From Rhodothermales bacterium (GTDB taxonomy: Bacteria > Bacteroidota > Rhodothermia > Rhodothermales > UBA10348): DNA of 64,000 nt. The stretch's first letter is position 1. Each line of letters opens with the position of its first letter. Shown here piece by piece: positions 44,652-54,465 of the stretch. The notes under the pieces are model-generated. The model was not told the origin of the DNA and did not search any database. It worked only from the letters and a program-made list of their open reading frames with translations. Made by a program: the position numbers and the translations under genes. Where the stretch lies: NCBI GenBank assembly GCA_040221055.1, contig JAVJVN010000001.1:1-64000 (forward strand), read 5' to 3'.

Positions 44652-45824
44652 ATGCCGTCTACCCGATCCATCAACGTCTCCGTCTTCCTGCTCCTGGCAG
44701 CCAGCCTGACATTGAGTGCGGAGGCCCGCCAGTCCGAAGGCGTCTTGATCTGGGGAAGTGTCCTGGAGGAGGGCACGAACCGGCCACTGGCAGGCGTGAA
44801 TGTGTTCGTACCGAACACCATGGCAGGAACGATGACCGACGCAGATGGCACGTACCAATTCAGGTACCGGACGTTTTCGCCCGGAATTGTCGTTGCCGCA
44901 TCCATGATCGGGTTCGACATGCAAACCGCAGAAGCCATGTTGGACTCCAGCAACGAAGTGCACGTGCCCTTTCGACTTGCGGCGACCGTGTACCCGCTCG
45001 GCGAAGTCTCGGTCACCGCATCCACCGAGGAATGGAAACGCAACCTGTCGCGGTTGGAGAAGCTGCTGTTCAGTACGACCCGGAACGGCGAGGATTGCAC
45101 CTTCCAGAATCCGGAGTACCTGGTCATTTCATTCCATGAGGATACGGGCGTCGTATCTGCCACGGCCGATGCTCCGCTGGTCATTCACAACAATGCGCTG
45201 GGCTACGCCCTCACCATCCATGACTTTTCGTTCACGGGATCGGACCTGGCACTGCGTCAGGGCGGCGAAATGCAATTCAGAGAGCTCGAGGCCACGTCCA
45301 ACCGGCAACGCAGAAGATGGAATGATCGCCGGTTGAAGGCGTACAGGGGATCGACCCGGCATTTCATTGGCGCATTGGTTTCCGGCACCGTGACCGACGC
45401 TGAGTATGAAGTCCGGGAGGTACCACGGCCTGGTGTCGTGCTTCACGGATCCCAATACCAACCCTCGATTGAAATCACGGAAATGACGGGTGTCGGGGCC
45501 GATACGACCGTTCCCCTCTTCAATCTGTCCTTCAAGAAGGTGCTTCTGGTGATGTACCATGGCGAGTCGGAGCCTTCAGAATACGTGCAGTATCAGGAGA
45601 GGATAAACGTGCGCGGGTCACGCTGGCGTTCCACCACGGGCGATCCGAATGCTGCCAACCGCCCCTATCAGGCTTCCTGGCTGACGCTTTCAGGCGGCAG
45701 TATTGTCGTCGACAGACGGGGCATGGTGTACGGTCCGCTTTCCATGGAACGATTCGGGTACTGGGCCTGGGAGCGGCTCGGCGAGGTGGTGCCAAACGAT
45801 TACGTCCCGACCCGAAAACCGTGA
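44652..45824 (+). CDS. Secreted protein with carboxypeptidase-regulatory-like domain
   Basis: The 390-aa product has a signal peptide (INVSVFLLLAASLTLSAEARQ) followed by a CarboxypepD_reg-like beta sandwich (WGSVLEEGTNRPLAGVNVFVPNT ... MTDADGTYQFRY) near residues 35-120, as at the N terminus of TonB-dependent receptors. There is no receptor barrel; the remaining 270 residues are an uncharacterised domain typical of a Bacteroidota family. An ATG at 44622 would add ten residues; I prefer 44652 because the signal starts there. Surface or periplasmic location is inferred. Confidence 0.75.
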   Translation: MPSTRSINVSVFLLLAASLTLSAEARQSEGVLIWGSVLEEGTNRPLAGVNVFVPNTMAGTMTDADGTYQFRYRTFSPGIVVAASMIGFDMQTAEAMLDSSNEVHVPFRLAATVYPLGEVSVTASTEEWKRNLSRLEKLLFSTTRNGEDCTFQNPEYLVISFHEDTGVVSATADAPLVIHNNALGYALTIHDFSFTGSDLALRQGGEMQFRELEATSNRQRRRWNDRRLKAYRGSTRHFIGALVSGTVTDAEYEVREVPRPGVVLHGSQYQPSIEITEMTGVGADTTVPLFNLSFKKVLLVMYHGESEPSEYVQYQERINVRGSRWRSTTGDPNAANRPYQASWLTLSGGSIVVDRRGMVYGPLSMERFGYWAWERLGEVVPNDYVPTRKP

Positions 45825-45868
45825 TTATATCGACATGACACGCAGGCGCCCCTGCAGTAACTTGCCGC

Positions 45869-48514
45869 ATGACCGGCACCACCCTCTCCCACTACCGCAT
45901 TGAAGCGGAGCTCGGCCGCGGCGGCATGGGCATTGTCTATCGCGCCCGCGACACGAAACTGGACCGGGCCGTGGCCCTCAAGGTCCTGCCGGCATCGGCC
46001 CTGACGAGCGAGGACGACCGCGCCCGGTTCTACCGCGAGGCCAAGGCGGCGGCTGCGCTGAATCATCCGAACATTGCGGCCATCCACCAGATCGACGAGG
46101 CCGTTCCGGAAGATGCGCAGGGTCGGCCGACGGCGGCATCCGACGGGCCCCGGCCGTTCATCGCGATGGAGTTCATTGAGGGCGATACGCTGGAAGCGCG
46201 CATCAAGGAAGGCCCGCTGAAGATTGCCGATGCGGTGCGCCTGGCCATCCAGATTGCCAATGCGCTGCAAGCGGCCCACGCCAAGCACATTGTGCATCGT
46301 GACATCAAGAGCGCCAACATCATGCTGACGCCGGACGGGCAGGCCAAGGTGCTGGATTTCGGGCTGGCGCAGACTGCGCAGTCCACCAAGCTGACCCGCA
46401 TGGGTTCGACGCTCGGCACCATCGCCTACATGAGCCCCGAACAGGCGCGCGGCGAGGAAGTGGACGGACGCAGCGACCTCTACTCGCTCGGCACGGTCCT
46501 CTACGAAATGATTGCCGGGCGGCTGCCCTTCGGCGGGGCGTACGAGCAGGCCGTCGTCTACTCCATCCTGAACGCCGATCCCGAACCGCTCACCGCGCTC
46601 CGCACGGGCGTACCCATGGAACTGGAGCAGGTGGTGAACAAGGCGCTCCGCAAGGATGCCGGCCTGCGGTACCAGACCGCGGCCGACTTCGCGGCCGACT
46701 TGAAGGCCCTGGACCTCGCCGCGGGGTCGGGCACGTCCTTCGCCGCGAGCGCACGAACGACCGTAGCCACCTCCGCCCCGACCCCGCCCGCCCGCCGCGC
46801 CCCACACAGCACACTGTGGCCCGTCGCTACGGTGCTCGCGCTGGTCGCCGGCATGCTCGTGTCGTGGATGCTCTGGGGCCGCAGCGTTCCGCGCGATACT
46901 GTCGACATTGCCCTCGGCATTCCGGGCCTCGATGCGAAAATCAACAGCGAGCCGGCCAACGCCGCCGACCTGCTCACCATCTCGCCGGACGGCAACAAGG
47001 TCGCCTACGTCGGTTCGGGGTCCGAAGACGGGCTCTTCGTGCAAGACCTCACGACCGGCAAACCCGCCCGGCGGATTGCCACGCGGGGAGAGACGCCCGC
47101 CTTTTCACCCGATTCCCGGTTCATTGCCTTCTCTGCAGACGGAGCGGTGTACCGGGCCGGTCTCGCGGGCGATGCGCCGGAGCGCCTGGCCAGCAACGTC
47201 ACCGACATCGTGGGCCTCTCCTGGGCCGACGATGGGCATTTGTACTACGCCGCGGACTACGCTACGGGGATTTCGCGGGTAAGCGAGCTCGGGGGACCCG
47301 TCGAAACCGTGACCCAACCGGACCGGGACAGCGGTGACCTCGGGCACGTCTACCCGGACGTGCTGCCCGGCGGCAAAACCATGCTGTTCACCGCCTACGG
47401 ATTGGACGGTTATGAGCTGCGCATGATGGACCTCGCATCGGGACGCATAGACAAGCTCGGCCCGGGCGTCACCCCGCACTTCATTGCCCCCGACATCGTG
47501 GTGTTCGCGCAGGGCCCCCGGCTGTTGGCCGCCCGCCTGGACGTGGACGGGCGCCGGATGGGGCCGCCGGTCGTCATCAGCGAAAGCATCTACCACAACA
47601 TCGCGTCCTTCTCCACCAATATCGGCGTGTCCCAGCGCGGCGACGTCGTGTTCATTGACGGCAGTTCCAGCTGGAACGTCCCGCTCGAAATCCGGCGGTG
47701 GGACGGCACGCGGGAAACCGTCGCGCCCAGCATCCCGGACTTTACGCAATACTCCATGTCACGCGATGGACGATACATCGCCATGACGGGGCAGGATGCG
47801 GTGCGGGACCCCGACATCTGGGTGTACGACCTGCAGACCAAGGATACGCGCCAGATTACCGACCATCCGCTCTACGATGCGCAGCCGCTGTTTTCGAGCG
47901 ACGGACGGCTTATCTGGTTCGCCTCCGAGCGGAACGGTGCGTCCGACATCTACACCGTGGACGTGCGCACAGGCGAGGTGAAGCTGGTTTACGCGGACGA
48001 CTCGCCCAAGTATGTATCGTCCGTGTCGGCCGACAACACGTTCCTGCTGTACCTGAACGGCACCGAACTGTGGGCGCTGGATCTGGTGGGCGATGCCGGG
48101 GCCCGGCCCATCCAGAGCAACGTGGCCGATGAACGGGAAAGCGACATTTCACCCGATTCACGGTGGATTGCCTTCTCGTCCGAGACCAACGGACAGGCCG
48201 ACATCTTCGTGGTCGATTACCCCGAAACCCGTCCGCGCCAACGCATTACCGTGGGAGGCGGCCGCGCCCCCAAATGGTCCGCCGACGGCCGCTTCGTGTA
48301 CTACAAGCGCGGAACCGAACTGTACCGCGTCCCCATGAGCCCGTCCGGCAACAGCGCCGGCCCCGCCGAACGCGTCATGGAAGGCATATACGAACGCTTC
48401 GAACTCCTCCCGGACGGCTCCGGCATCCTGGTCCGCGCCACCCCACCCCGCCGCACCGTCCGTTACATCCAGGACGTGGTGGGGAGGATGGACGCCCGCC
48501 TTACCGGGCGGTAG
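45869..48514 (+). CDS. Membrane Ser/Thr protein kinase with C-terminal TolB/WD40-like propeller
   Basis: The 881-aa protein has a Hanks-type kinase domain (glycine loop GRGGMG at 16-21, Lys38 in VALKVL, HRDIKSAN with Asp145, DFG at 163-165, then MSPEQARGEEVDGRSDLYSLG), a linker, one transmembrane helix (about 315-335), and an extracytoplasmic propeller of PD40-type repeats (FSPDSRFIAFSADG, FSSDGRLIWFASERNG, ISPDSRWIAFSSETNG). A kinase inside coupled to a propeller outside suggests signal sensing. Fragments of a second copy occur at 50141 and 54466. Confidence 0.92.
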   Translation: MTGTTLSHYRIEAELGRGGMGIVYRARDTKLDRAVALKVLPASALTSEDDRARFYREAKAAAALNHPNIAAIHQIDEAVPEDAQGRPTAASDGPRPFIAMEFIEGDTLEARIKEGPLKIADAVRLAIQIANALQAAHAKHIVHRDIKSANIMLTPDGQAKVLDFGLAQTAQSTKLTRMGSTLGTIAYMSPEQARGEEVDGRSDLYSLGTVLYEMIAGRLPFGGAYEQAVVYSILNADPEPLTALRTGVPMELEQVVNKALRKDAGLRYQTAADFAADLKALDLAAGSGTSFAASARTTVATSAPTPPARRAPHSTLWPVATVLALVAGMLVSWMLWGRSVPRDTVDIALGIPGLDAKINSEPANAADLLTISPDGNKVAYVGSGSEDGLFVQDLTTGKPARRIATRGETPAFSPDSRFIAFSADGAVYRAGLAGDAPERLASNVTDIVGLSWADDGHLYYAADYATGISRVSELGGPVETVTQPDRDSGDLGHVYPDVLPGGKTMLFTAYGLDGYELRMMDLASGRIDKLGPGVTPHFIAPDIVVFAQGPRLLAARLDVDGRRMGPPVVISESIYHNIASFSTNIGVSQRGDVVFIDGSSSWNVPLEIRRWDGTRETVAPSIPDFTQYSMSRDGRYIAMTGQDAVRDPDIWVYDLQTKDTRQITDHPLYDAQPLFSSDGRLIWFASERNGASDIYTVDVRTGEVKLVYADDSPKYVSSVSADNTFLLYLNGTELWALDLVGDAGARPIQSNVADERESDISPDSRWIAFSSETNGQADIFVVDYPETRPRQRITVGGGRAPKWSADGRFVYYKRGTELYRVPMSPSGNSAGPAERVMEGIYERFELLPDGSGILVRATPPRRTVRYIQDVVGRMDARLTGR

Positions 48515-48524
48515 AGTTGACTCA

Positions 48525-49913
48525 CTACCAGTCGTCTCTCAGCTTCTCCAGCAGGTCGATCAACTCAGTGTAGTTGGCCTGACCGGCCGGTTGACGTGGG
48601 TCCTTACCGCTGTTGTGGGAAGCCTCCTCATTCAGGTACTGCCCGACAATCACGTCAACCTCGTGCTCCGGTAGACACTGATAGGCAGCAGGAATGATAA
48701 AGTCGTGCAGGTAAGGCTCCATGCTGTCCGTCGAGTCATGCGGGTTGGTGATAGTCCTCCCTTCCCGAATCCAGCGGTGTAACTCTTTGGCGATGCATCC
48801 TTCGGGTGCGTCATCGAATTCGTCGTCCGCCAGAGCTCGTTCAGAATACACCTCGGACGCCTTTTTCATGTTGTTCTTGAGGGAGCTGCCAAACAAGTCT
48901 ACACCGGCTACCTTGGGCAAAATTATCCCCCTCGCCAGGGCAGACATCAGCGACCCGAGTATCTCCTGAAAACTGTTGTTGGCTCCGATTATGGAGGCAA
49001 GCTTGACGCCATGAGCACTCATCGAATACGCTGGATTATTTACGAGAGCAAGCGTCGAGTACTCCCGATGCGGCATCAAATTCTCAGTGCTTAAATCATG
49101 GAAAGCGCTCGACGGGTCCTCGTTCAGTCCTGAGAGCCACTTGAGTGCAGTCGCCAGAAGCTCCTCCATACCATGATGAGTGGCCTTGGCATCCATGTAC
49201 ATGCTCTCGAGAACCCTGTTCAAGTCTTCGAACGAGAGCTTGCTGAAAAAGTCGGAATAGGTGGACTCAAAATTCTTCCCGTAAACGGAAATCATCGAGA
49301 GGACAAATTCTATGAGTGCGTCCGTAATCCTGTCCCGATTTCTTGGGTTGGCAAAGGGCGAACCATAGTTGGGGCATCCAATCGTGACGACGCCTCTGAT
49401 CTTGTTCAGTTTGAAGACGTACCGGTCGAGGAAAGCAAGGTATCTGGCAACCAGACCTCCTTGCGAATAGCCAATGAGGATATTGTTGTCGTATTGGGAT
49501 ATGAGTTCATAATACCCGACACCCTCAGGCGTGGTCATGTACCGGTTCGTCTCGACCGCGACGGACTCTTTTCCGTTATCCTGCCTCCACCATGAGCTGA
49601 ACGTATCCTCACTCCCAAAGCACTCAGGATAGGAGCTAGTGATGCCACGAAGAAGTTCGTTGGCACCCTCGTCGGGCCCATCATCATTTTTGTAATGCCT
49701 GCCGATGCATTTCAGTGGTATTGGAACGAAATATTCGACAGCAGGCATGAGCTGATACGGGCTCTCGCCGGTGGGCACCGGTCTCTGTCTGACATTCGAG
49801 TTCCATCGGTTGCCGTTTCGGTTGCGGCGGCCAAAAACGGCACATACATCATCACGGTGACCATCTACCAGAGATTCGGCGCGATTGATGAGCCAGATAT
49901 TCATGTCTCCCAT
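48525..49913 (-). CDS. Lipase-like alpha/beta hydrolase
   Basis: The 462-aa product has a nucleophile elbow GYSQGG (Ser150) followed by LVARYLAF and VVTIGCPNYGSPFA, the pattern of triacylglycerol lipase/PGAP1-like hydrolases. There is no signal peptide or lipobox, so it should be cytoplasmic. The 170-residue C-terminal part is unassigned. Placed at the edge of a defence island, it could be a phospholipase-type effector, but no partner gene is evident. ATG 49913 and 49904 are both possible starts. Codon use is less GC-rich than in the neighbouring kinase gene. Confidence 0.65.
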   Translation of the reverse strand: MGDMNIWLINRAESLVDGHRDDVCAVFGRRNRNGNRWNSNVRQRPVPTGESPYQLMPAVEYFVPIPLKCIGRHYKNDDGPDEGANELLRGITSSYPECFGSEDTFSSWWRQDNGKESVAVETNRYMTTPEGVGYYELISQYDNNILIGYSQGGLVARYLAFLDRYVFKLNKIRGVVTIGCPNYGSPFANPRNRDRITDALIEFVLSMISVYGKNFESTYSDFFSKLSFEDLNRVLESMYMDAKATHHGMEELLATALKWLSGLNEDPSSAFHDLSTENLMPHREYSTLALVNNPAYSMSAHGVKLASIIGANNSFQEILGSLMSALARGIILPKVAGVDLFGSSLKNNMKKASEVYSERALADDEFDDAPEGCIAKELHRWIREGRTITNPHDSTDSMEPYLHDFIIPAAYQCLPEHEVDVIVGQYLNEEASHNSGKDPRQPAGQANYTELIDLLEKLRDDW

Positions 49914-49995
49914 TTTCTCGAAGCGTTTTGTGAGAAATACAGAGGGTTCTCCCGTTCAAGTTCCATTGGCCTGACCCACTTTCCTGTACCAACTT

Positions 49996-50130
49996 CTATG
50001 TTGGTCTGGCAGGCTCTTTTAGCATGAATGTCGCGGCATACTCAACAGGAGTCAAGTACCGAGTAGCCGAGACTGAAATGAGGGTGTTCGGAGTTGTACT
50101 CGGTACGCCAGCGTTCTCTGAGGACCCTGG
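49996..50130 (-). mobile_element. IS3-family transposase (orfB) 3' remnant
   Basis: Read on the minus strand the bases encode RVLRERWRTEYNSEHPHFSLGY, then after a frameshift TPVEYAATFMLKEP and a stop. This is the end of the IS3-family integrase core (W..YN..RPHSSLGY.TP.EYA). The rest of the transposase is missing. Past the stop a small hairpin (ACCAAC / GTTGGT) may be the element's end. It abuts the first kinase remnant within 11 bp. Confidence 0.72.
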
Positions 50131-50140
50131 CCTCGGTTAC

Positions 50141-50408
50141 GGGCCGGCCTCGCGGGCGATGCGCCGGAGCGCCTGGCCAGCGACGTTACGTACATCGTGG
50201 TGTTCGCGCAGGGCCGACGGTCGTCATCAGCGAGAGCATCTATCACAACATCGCGTCCTTCTCCTCCAACATAGCCGTGTCCCAGCGCGGCGATGTCGTG
50301 TTCATTGACGGCAGTTCCAGCTGGAACATCCCGCGCGAAATCCGGCGGTGGGACGGCACGCGGGAGACCGTCGCCCCAGCATCCCGGGCTTTACGCAATA
50401 CTCCATGT
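50141..50408 (+). pseudogene. Remnant 1 of a second kinase-propeller gene (propeller part)
   Basis: The bases are a close relative of the intact kinase gene between 47154 and about 47763 (the propeller region including SQRGDVVFIDGSSSWN), with two deletions. One removes 288 bp, bounded in the intact copy by the 10-bp direct repeat GACATCGTGG (47204 and 47492). The other removes 49 bp, bounded by GGGCC repeats (47512 and 47561), and breaks the frame. The kinase domain is absent. Confidence 0.88.
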
Positions 50409-50418
50409 TGATCAAGTG

Positions 50419-50646
50419 TTAACGAATCCTTCTGCTGTATCCTTTTTTTACACGAGTACTGATGAAACTATTCAGTCCACTTCCGGCTCGGGCCAGTTGG
50501 ATCATTTGCTGAATGTTTGCGGCACCTGCGCTCGCATTCGTATAGAGATAGGCCGCCCCATCGTTGAAGTAGACCGTAATCGAGTCAGAGGCAATGGAGT
50601 AGCCGGACACTCCTGAATTCCCACCGTTGTTGGCATAATATTCCAT
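50419..50646 (-). CDS. KTSC-domain-like small protein
   Basis: The 75-aa product fits the KTSC pattern: a start with Ser/Gly-rich strand (GYSIASDSITVYFNDGAAYLY), a helix (AANIQQMIQLARAG) and LNSFISTRV. KTSC domains bind nucleic acid or accompany Lys-tRNA synthetase-related and phage proteins; their role alone is unknown. It lies 49 bp downstream of the nuclease-helicase gene on the same strand and 11 bp from the end of the kinase remnant, so it came with the inserted module. Confidence 0.65.
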   Translation of the reverse strand: MEYYANNGGNSGVSGYSIASDSITVYFNDGAAYLYTNASAGAANIQQMIQLARAGSGLNSFISTRVKKGYSRRIR

Positions 50647-50695
50647 TTTATTTTACCGTGTGTTCGTTAGAGTTAAGCATTCTGATTGCCGTGTT

Positions 50696-53600
50696 TTATT
50701 CTGCTTCTGCATAGGCAATAAATCTGCCAAAGAAGTTCGCCAGCTTCATCTGATCAATCGTGGTACATGTAGGACGTCTGAGCAAAGGAGATCCGACAAC
50801 AATCGCTAGTGATTGAGCACGTGATATGGCCACGTTGAGCCTGTTGATGCTTAGAAGGAAATCCATTCCTCGGGGCACGTCGTCTGCAGAGCTTGCGCAC
50901 ATGGACAGTATGACGACAGGTGCCTCTTGACCCTGGAATTTATCAACTGAGGCTACACGCGCCGTCGTACCCAAACGGGACTTAAGCAAGTTGACCTGCA
51001 TATTATATGGGGCAACGAAGAGGATATCATTCAATTCAAGCTTTCTCTGCTCGGCACCGTCCACTCCCGTTATCGACCTTCCAACCAATTCCTGGACCAG
51101 TATTTGAATAACATCAGCCTCCTCTTCACTGGACTGAGAATTGCCAGTATGTACGGACGGTATATAGACCGTGCCGCTCTCCACGGTCAATACTTCTGAG
51201 TTCAGGCCATTGTTTTTTACGACGCAGTTTATGCAATGTGGTTTGCTCGTCAGTCGACTGTCGTACACGGCATCCGAAATGAAGGTGCAAATGCCGGGGT
51301 GCAGCCGCCACGATTCGTTGAGCAGAATTCCTTTTTCTGGCGGAATGGTCGCATGCTCAGCCATGAAGTATGCCATGACCGACTGTGCGCTGTTGCCGGG
51401 ATGGGCGCCTTGGACAGGTTGCTCCAGCTGCATCTGATCGCCAATGATGACGAGATTCCTGGTTGACGGTGCCATCGCTACGAGATCCGCCATGGAAACC
51501 TGACCAGCCTCGTCTACGAACAGATAGTCAAAACAGCCCGCCCAATCGCTACGAGAAAAGGCCCACGAGGTGGCTCCTGCCAATCGCTGACCTCCCGTTG
51601 CGCCAGGTGTCCAGCTATTTGAATCCTTGACCCAGTCAATTCTTGTGTCCTTTTCAAATTCGTTGTTGTCACCGATTTTGATCCCGTGGAAATTTTGGGC
51701 TGTCTCCGCGGCGAGCTCGGATACTTTGCTCAGCAGATTGACGATGACCTTGTGGCTGTTTCCGGTGACCCCAACGCGCTTTCCTTGTGCCAGTAAGGCC
51801 AAGATGCTTCTCGCAGCGACATGTGTTTTCCCGGTCCCCGGTGGGCCTTGAATACATAGAATACTGTCGTCGAGATTCAGTACGGCACGCACTGTTCCTT
51901 GCTCAAGTGATTCCCCTTCTGTCAAAACAGGCGTCCCGAACAGCCGGTCGCGAATAGTTGGCTCGCGACGTTCGAGAAAGTGTCGGACACAGGATTGGAG
52001 TTGTCCCTCACTCTTCCATTGAAGTGCTGTCCTGAGCAGGGAATCTCGCTTCACAGCATTGGCGATCGGACCGCCTGGCACGAGATCCAACGTGTCCGGA
52101 AGAGGGCCACGACTCGCGCCGATTTTCAACGAGATCAATCCTTCATCGTGATTCATCGATTCAACGATAACACCGGTTTTGAGATCTTGCGCCAAGTAAT
52201 ATCGTCCTTCAGCACTGACCTTCGATTCTTGATTCGGATCGAAATGGTACTCATAGGATAGCGATCTTTTGATCACTTCTGGTGGCCTTTCCGTTCGCTG
52301 AAGCCCGGCCAAGCATTCAATGTCCTCAAATAACTCCTCTGTGGTCTGGCCCTCTCGGTTGAAATATTTCCACCATGAGGGTTTGTCTTCTCGTCGATGA
52401 TATTCCAATAGCCAAGCCAGCATCCGAGTGATTGAATCTTCCGGTGACGGTTCCTCCCCTTTGTCCGACATACTCTCGAGCATTTCGATCGAGAGTCTCT
52501 CTGCGTCGGATCGGGGACCGGTATCTGCAGTGAGTTCGGGATCCGAATCCGGTGAGACCCACTCAATATCGAACTCTGATTGGCGATCACGCAGCCAGTG
52601 CGCCAGCTCGAGCGTGGAGTCACAATCATCCTTGTTATACTCCCGGATTCCTCGGAGAAGCGTCGACTCTTGCCAGTCGGATGACTCGCCCGATTGTAGC
52701 CATGCATCGAATGCGACAATGGAATCCACTGCTGTATCCACGTCGCCCTCGCGCAATGGTCGATACAGTCGCTCAACATATTTGATCGAATAGGATGGCG
52801 TTCCGATGCACAGACCTTGGCTGATAACCTGGTAGAGGTCGACGAATACATTGCCCCTTAGAAGATTGTCGATCTGGTTTTCACGTGAAGCATAGGCCCC
52901 CATCAATCGCTTCAGCGCAGATTGCTCATAATGACCATAGTGGTAGATGTGCATGGATGGATCCCGATTCCAGCGTTCGTAGACCCAGTCAATAAAGTTC
53001 TCAAACGCATTCACCTCTTCCGATTTGTCACACGCCCACCAGTCCCTGAACTCTAAGGTGCCCTCCTCCACGAAAGTTGCCCCAAACAGGTATTCGAGTC
53101 CTCCCTCCATCAACGGATAACCCTCCATATCGAAATAGACGTCCAAGTCGGAGGGTGGTGGAAGGAGTTGCAGGCCTTGCCTGCCCGTAGTGTGGGCCAG
53201 GTCGTTCAACTCGAACCGGGGTTCGTGGCTTGCCCCGGTCTCTATTTGTAGGCGGGCCTGCTTGCGAAGTCTCTGAAAAACCTCATCTCCGATACCGTCG
53301 ACCCGTAGTAGTTCTGTGTGCGCCAGGTTTGTGACAGTTGAAATACCGGCATTGTAAAGGCGTTTGACCTGCGTGCTGCGAATATTCGCTACCAATGACA
53401 GGTGGTCATTCTCAGTCAGCCATTTTTCAGCACGCGCTTGCCACCGGCCATTCGATCCGAATCCAGTAGGCTCCGGGAGTTTGCCAGGATCAAAAGACGC
53501 CATGCAATCAAGGAAAGAAGCCTTGATTTCACGGTAGTAGTACAGGAAATCATGCGTCGAGAATTCTTGGTGGATCGAATTGCCTAAGATGATGCCGATG

Positions 53601-54076
53601 CGTTCTGGCAGAGATCCCGTCATTCCCTCCAACATTTCAGCGTAGCAACACAACTGAATCAGGTGCTCCGATTTGGCACTTCTAGCCAGCTTTGAATCCC
53701 AGACCTCCCACCTGTTATCCGCTCCTCGGCGCAGGAAGTCGGCAAACCCGGCGAACTGACCATGAGACAATCTCGCTTGGAATATCACGTCGGCGTCACT
53801 TTCAAGTGCTTCTCTGGTCAAGAGGTCTTGTTCCACGTCCGAGTCAGCCTGAATCCGAACAACTTTTTGGCCGCGCGACTCCATTTCTGTCAGAATGCGG
53901 GTTTCGTGCTCAACCCCACGGTCAGCGAGCATTCGCTCTGACGGTGACTTCTCATCTGGAATGAATGCATCCCTGTCGTCAAGACGATGACGATCCATGA
54001 TGGTCGCAAACTCCGACTTCATGAAAACGGCCAGGTCCGAAGGCGAGTAGAGGAGATTTGTGCCTGAATACTGCAT
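50696..54076 (-). CDS. TM0106-type RecB-like nuclease fused to DNA2/NAM7-type helicase
   Basis: The 1126-aa protein has, in order: a RecB-like PD-(D/E)xK nuclease (Asp113 in GFADFL, Asp127 and Lys129 in VWDSKLAR, then QLCCYAEML at 141-149), a helix-hairpin-helix region (about 235-275), an RNase H-like exonuclease fold (Asp316/Glu318 in YFDMEGYP, and EYNKDDC later), and a superfamily 1B helicase (GPPGTGKT near 745, VDEAGQ near 855, C-terminal VDKFQGQE and NVAISRA). This is the TM0106 architecture. Such proteins cluster in defence and repair loci; the role is not established. It lies between the two fragments of a broken kinase gene. Confidence 0.88.
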   Translation of the reverse strand: MQYSGTNLLYSPSDLAVFMKSEFATIMDRHRLDDRDAFIPDEKSPSERMLADRGVEHETRILTEMESRGQKVVRIQADSDVEQDLLTREALESDADVIFQARLSHGQFAGFADFLRRGADNRWEVWDSKLARSAKSEHLIQLCCYAEMLEGMTGSLPERIGIILGNSIHQEFSTHDFLYYYREIKASFLDCMASFDPGKLPEPTGFGSNGRWQARAEKWLTENDHLSLVANIRSTQVKRLYNAGISTVTNLAHTELLRVDGIGDEVFQRLRKQARLQIETGASHEPRFELNDLAHTTGRQGLQLLPPPSDLDVYFDMEGYPLMEGGLEYLFGATFVEEGTLEFRDWWACDKSEEVNAFENFIDWVYERWNRDPSMHIYHYGHYEQSALKRLMGAYASRENQIDNLLRGNVFVDLYQVISQGLCIGTPSYSIKYVERLYRPLREGDVDTAVDSIVAFDAWLQSGESSDWQESTLLRGIREYNKDDCDSTLELAHWLRDRQSEFDIEWVSPDSDPELTADTGPRSDAERLSIEMLESMSDKGEEPSPEDSITRMLAWLLEYHRREDKPSWWKYFNREGQTTEELFEDIECLAGLQRTERPPEVIKRSLSYEYHFDPNQESKVSAEGRYYLAQDLKTGVIVESMNHDEGLISLKIGASRGPLPDTLDLVPGGPIANAVKRDSLLRTALQWKSEGQLQSCVRHFLERREPTIRDRLFGTPVLTEGESLEQGTVRAVLNLDDSILCIQGPPGTGKTHVAARSILALLAQGKRVGVTGNSHKVIVNLLSKVSELAAETAQNFHGIKIGDNNEFEKDTRIDWVKDSNSWTPGATGGQRLAGATSWAFSRSDWAGCFDYLFVDEAGQVSMADLVAMAPSTRNLVIIGDQMQLEQPVQGAHPGNSAQSVMAYFMAEHATIPPEKGILLNESWRLHPGICTFISDAVYDSRLTSKPHCINCVVKNNGLNSEVLTVESGTVYIPSVHTGNSQSSEEEADVIQILVQELVGRSITGVDGAEQRKLELNDILFVAPYNMQVNLLKSRLGTTARVASVDKFQGQEAPVVILSMCASSADDVPRGMDFLLSINRLNVAISRAQSLAIVVGSPLLRRPTCTTIDQMKLANFFGRFIAYAEAE

Positions 54077-54465
54077 GACTGCGCGATATTGATCGATGTG
54101 AAGGCGGACGAACTGCCGAATCAGTTGGAACGTAATATTTTGGGGATCTCGCCTACGGCTCCTCGGACCAGATAGTTGACGTAGCCCTCTGGAACATTAC
54201 CACCTAAGCTGAGCAATTCGGATTCGTTACGTATCCAATATCGCTGATTTGACTGTGATGAACCATGGCTCGGACGTCCCGGCGACGCCGGGGCCGGTCA
54301 ACCTCCCTACCGCACACTGCTTTGGGCTCGAAAGTGGGCGGTTTTCGGGTCATTTTCTGACGATCGCGCACATCTCTTCCATTGAATTCCGTTCGCCTTG
54401 CCCATTTCCGTCCGTCTGGTCATCCCCAGACAATGCGGGGCGGCTCTCCGGCCCGTTCCCAGAAT
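54077..54465. other. No gene identified between nuclease-helicase and kinase remnant 2
   Basis: Only short frames occur. One minus-strand frame (54121-54297) reads NESELLSLGGNVPEGY and onward to a stop, but has no ATG or GTG start and no recognisable family, so it may be a gene scrap. The right part (54280-54460) becomes GC-rich and may be old flank of the kinase copy. The promoter of the minus-strand nuclease-helicase should lie at the left end. Confidence 0.5.

Noticed and set aside
54121-54297. Minus-strand frame with the readable stretch LGGNVPEGYVNYLVRG
   Set aside because: No ATG or GTG start and under 60 codons; possibly a scrap of an older gene but not supportable.
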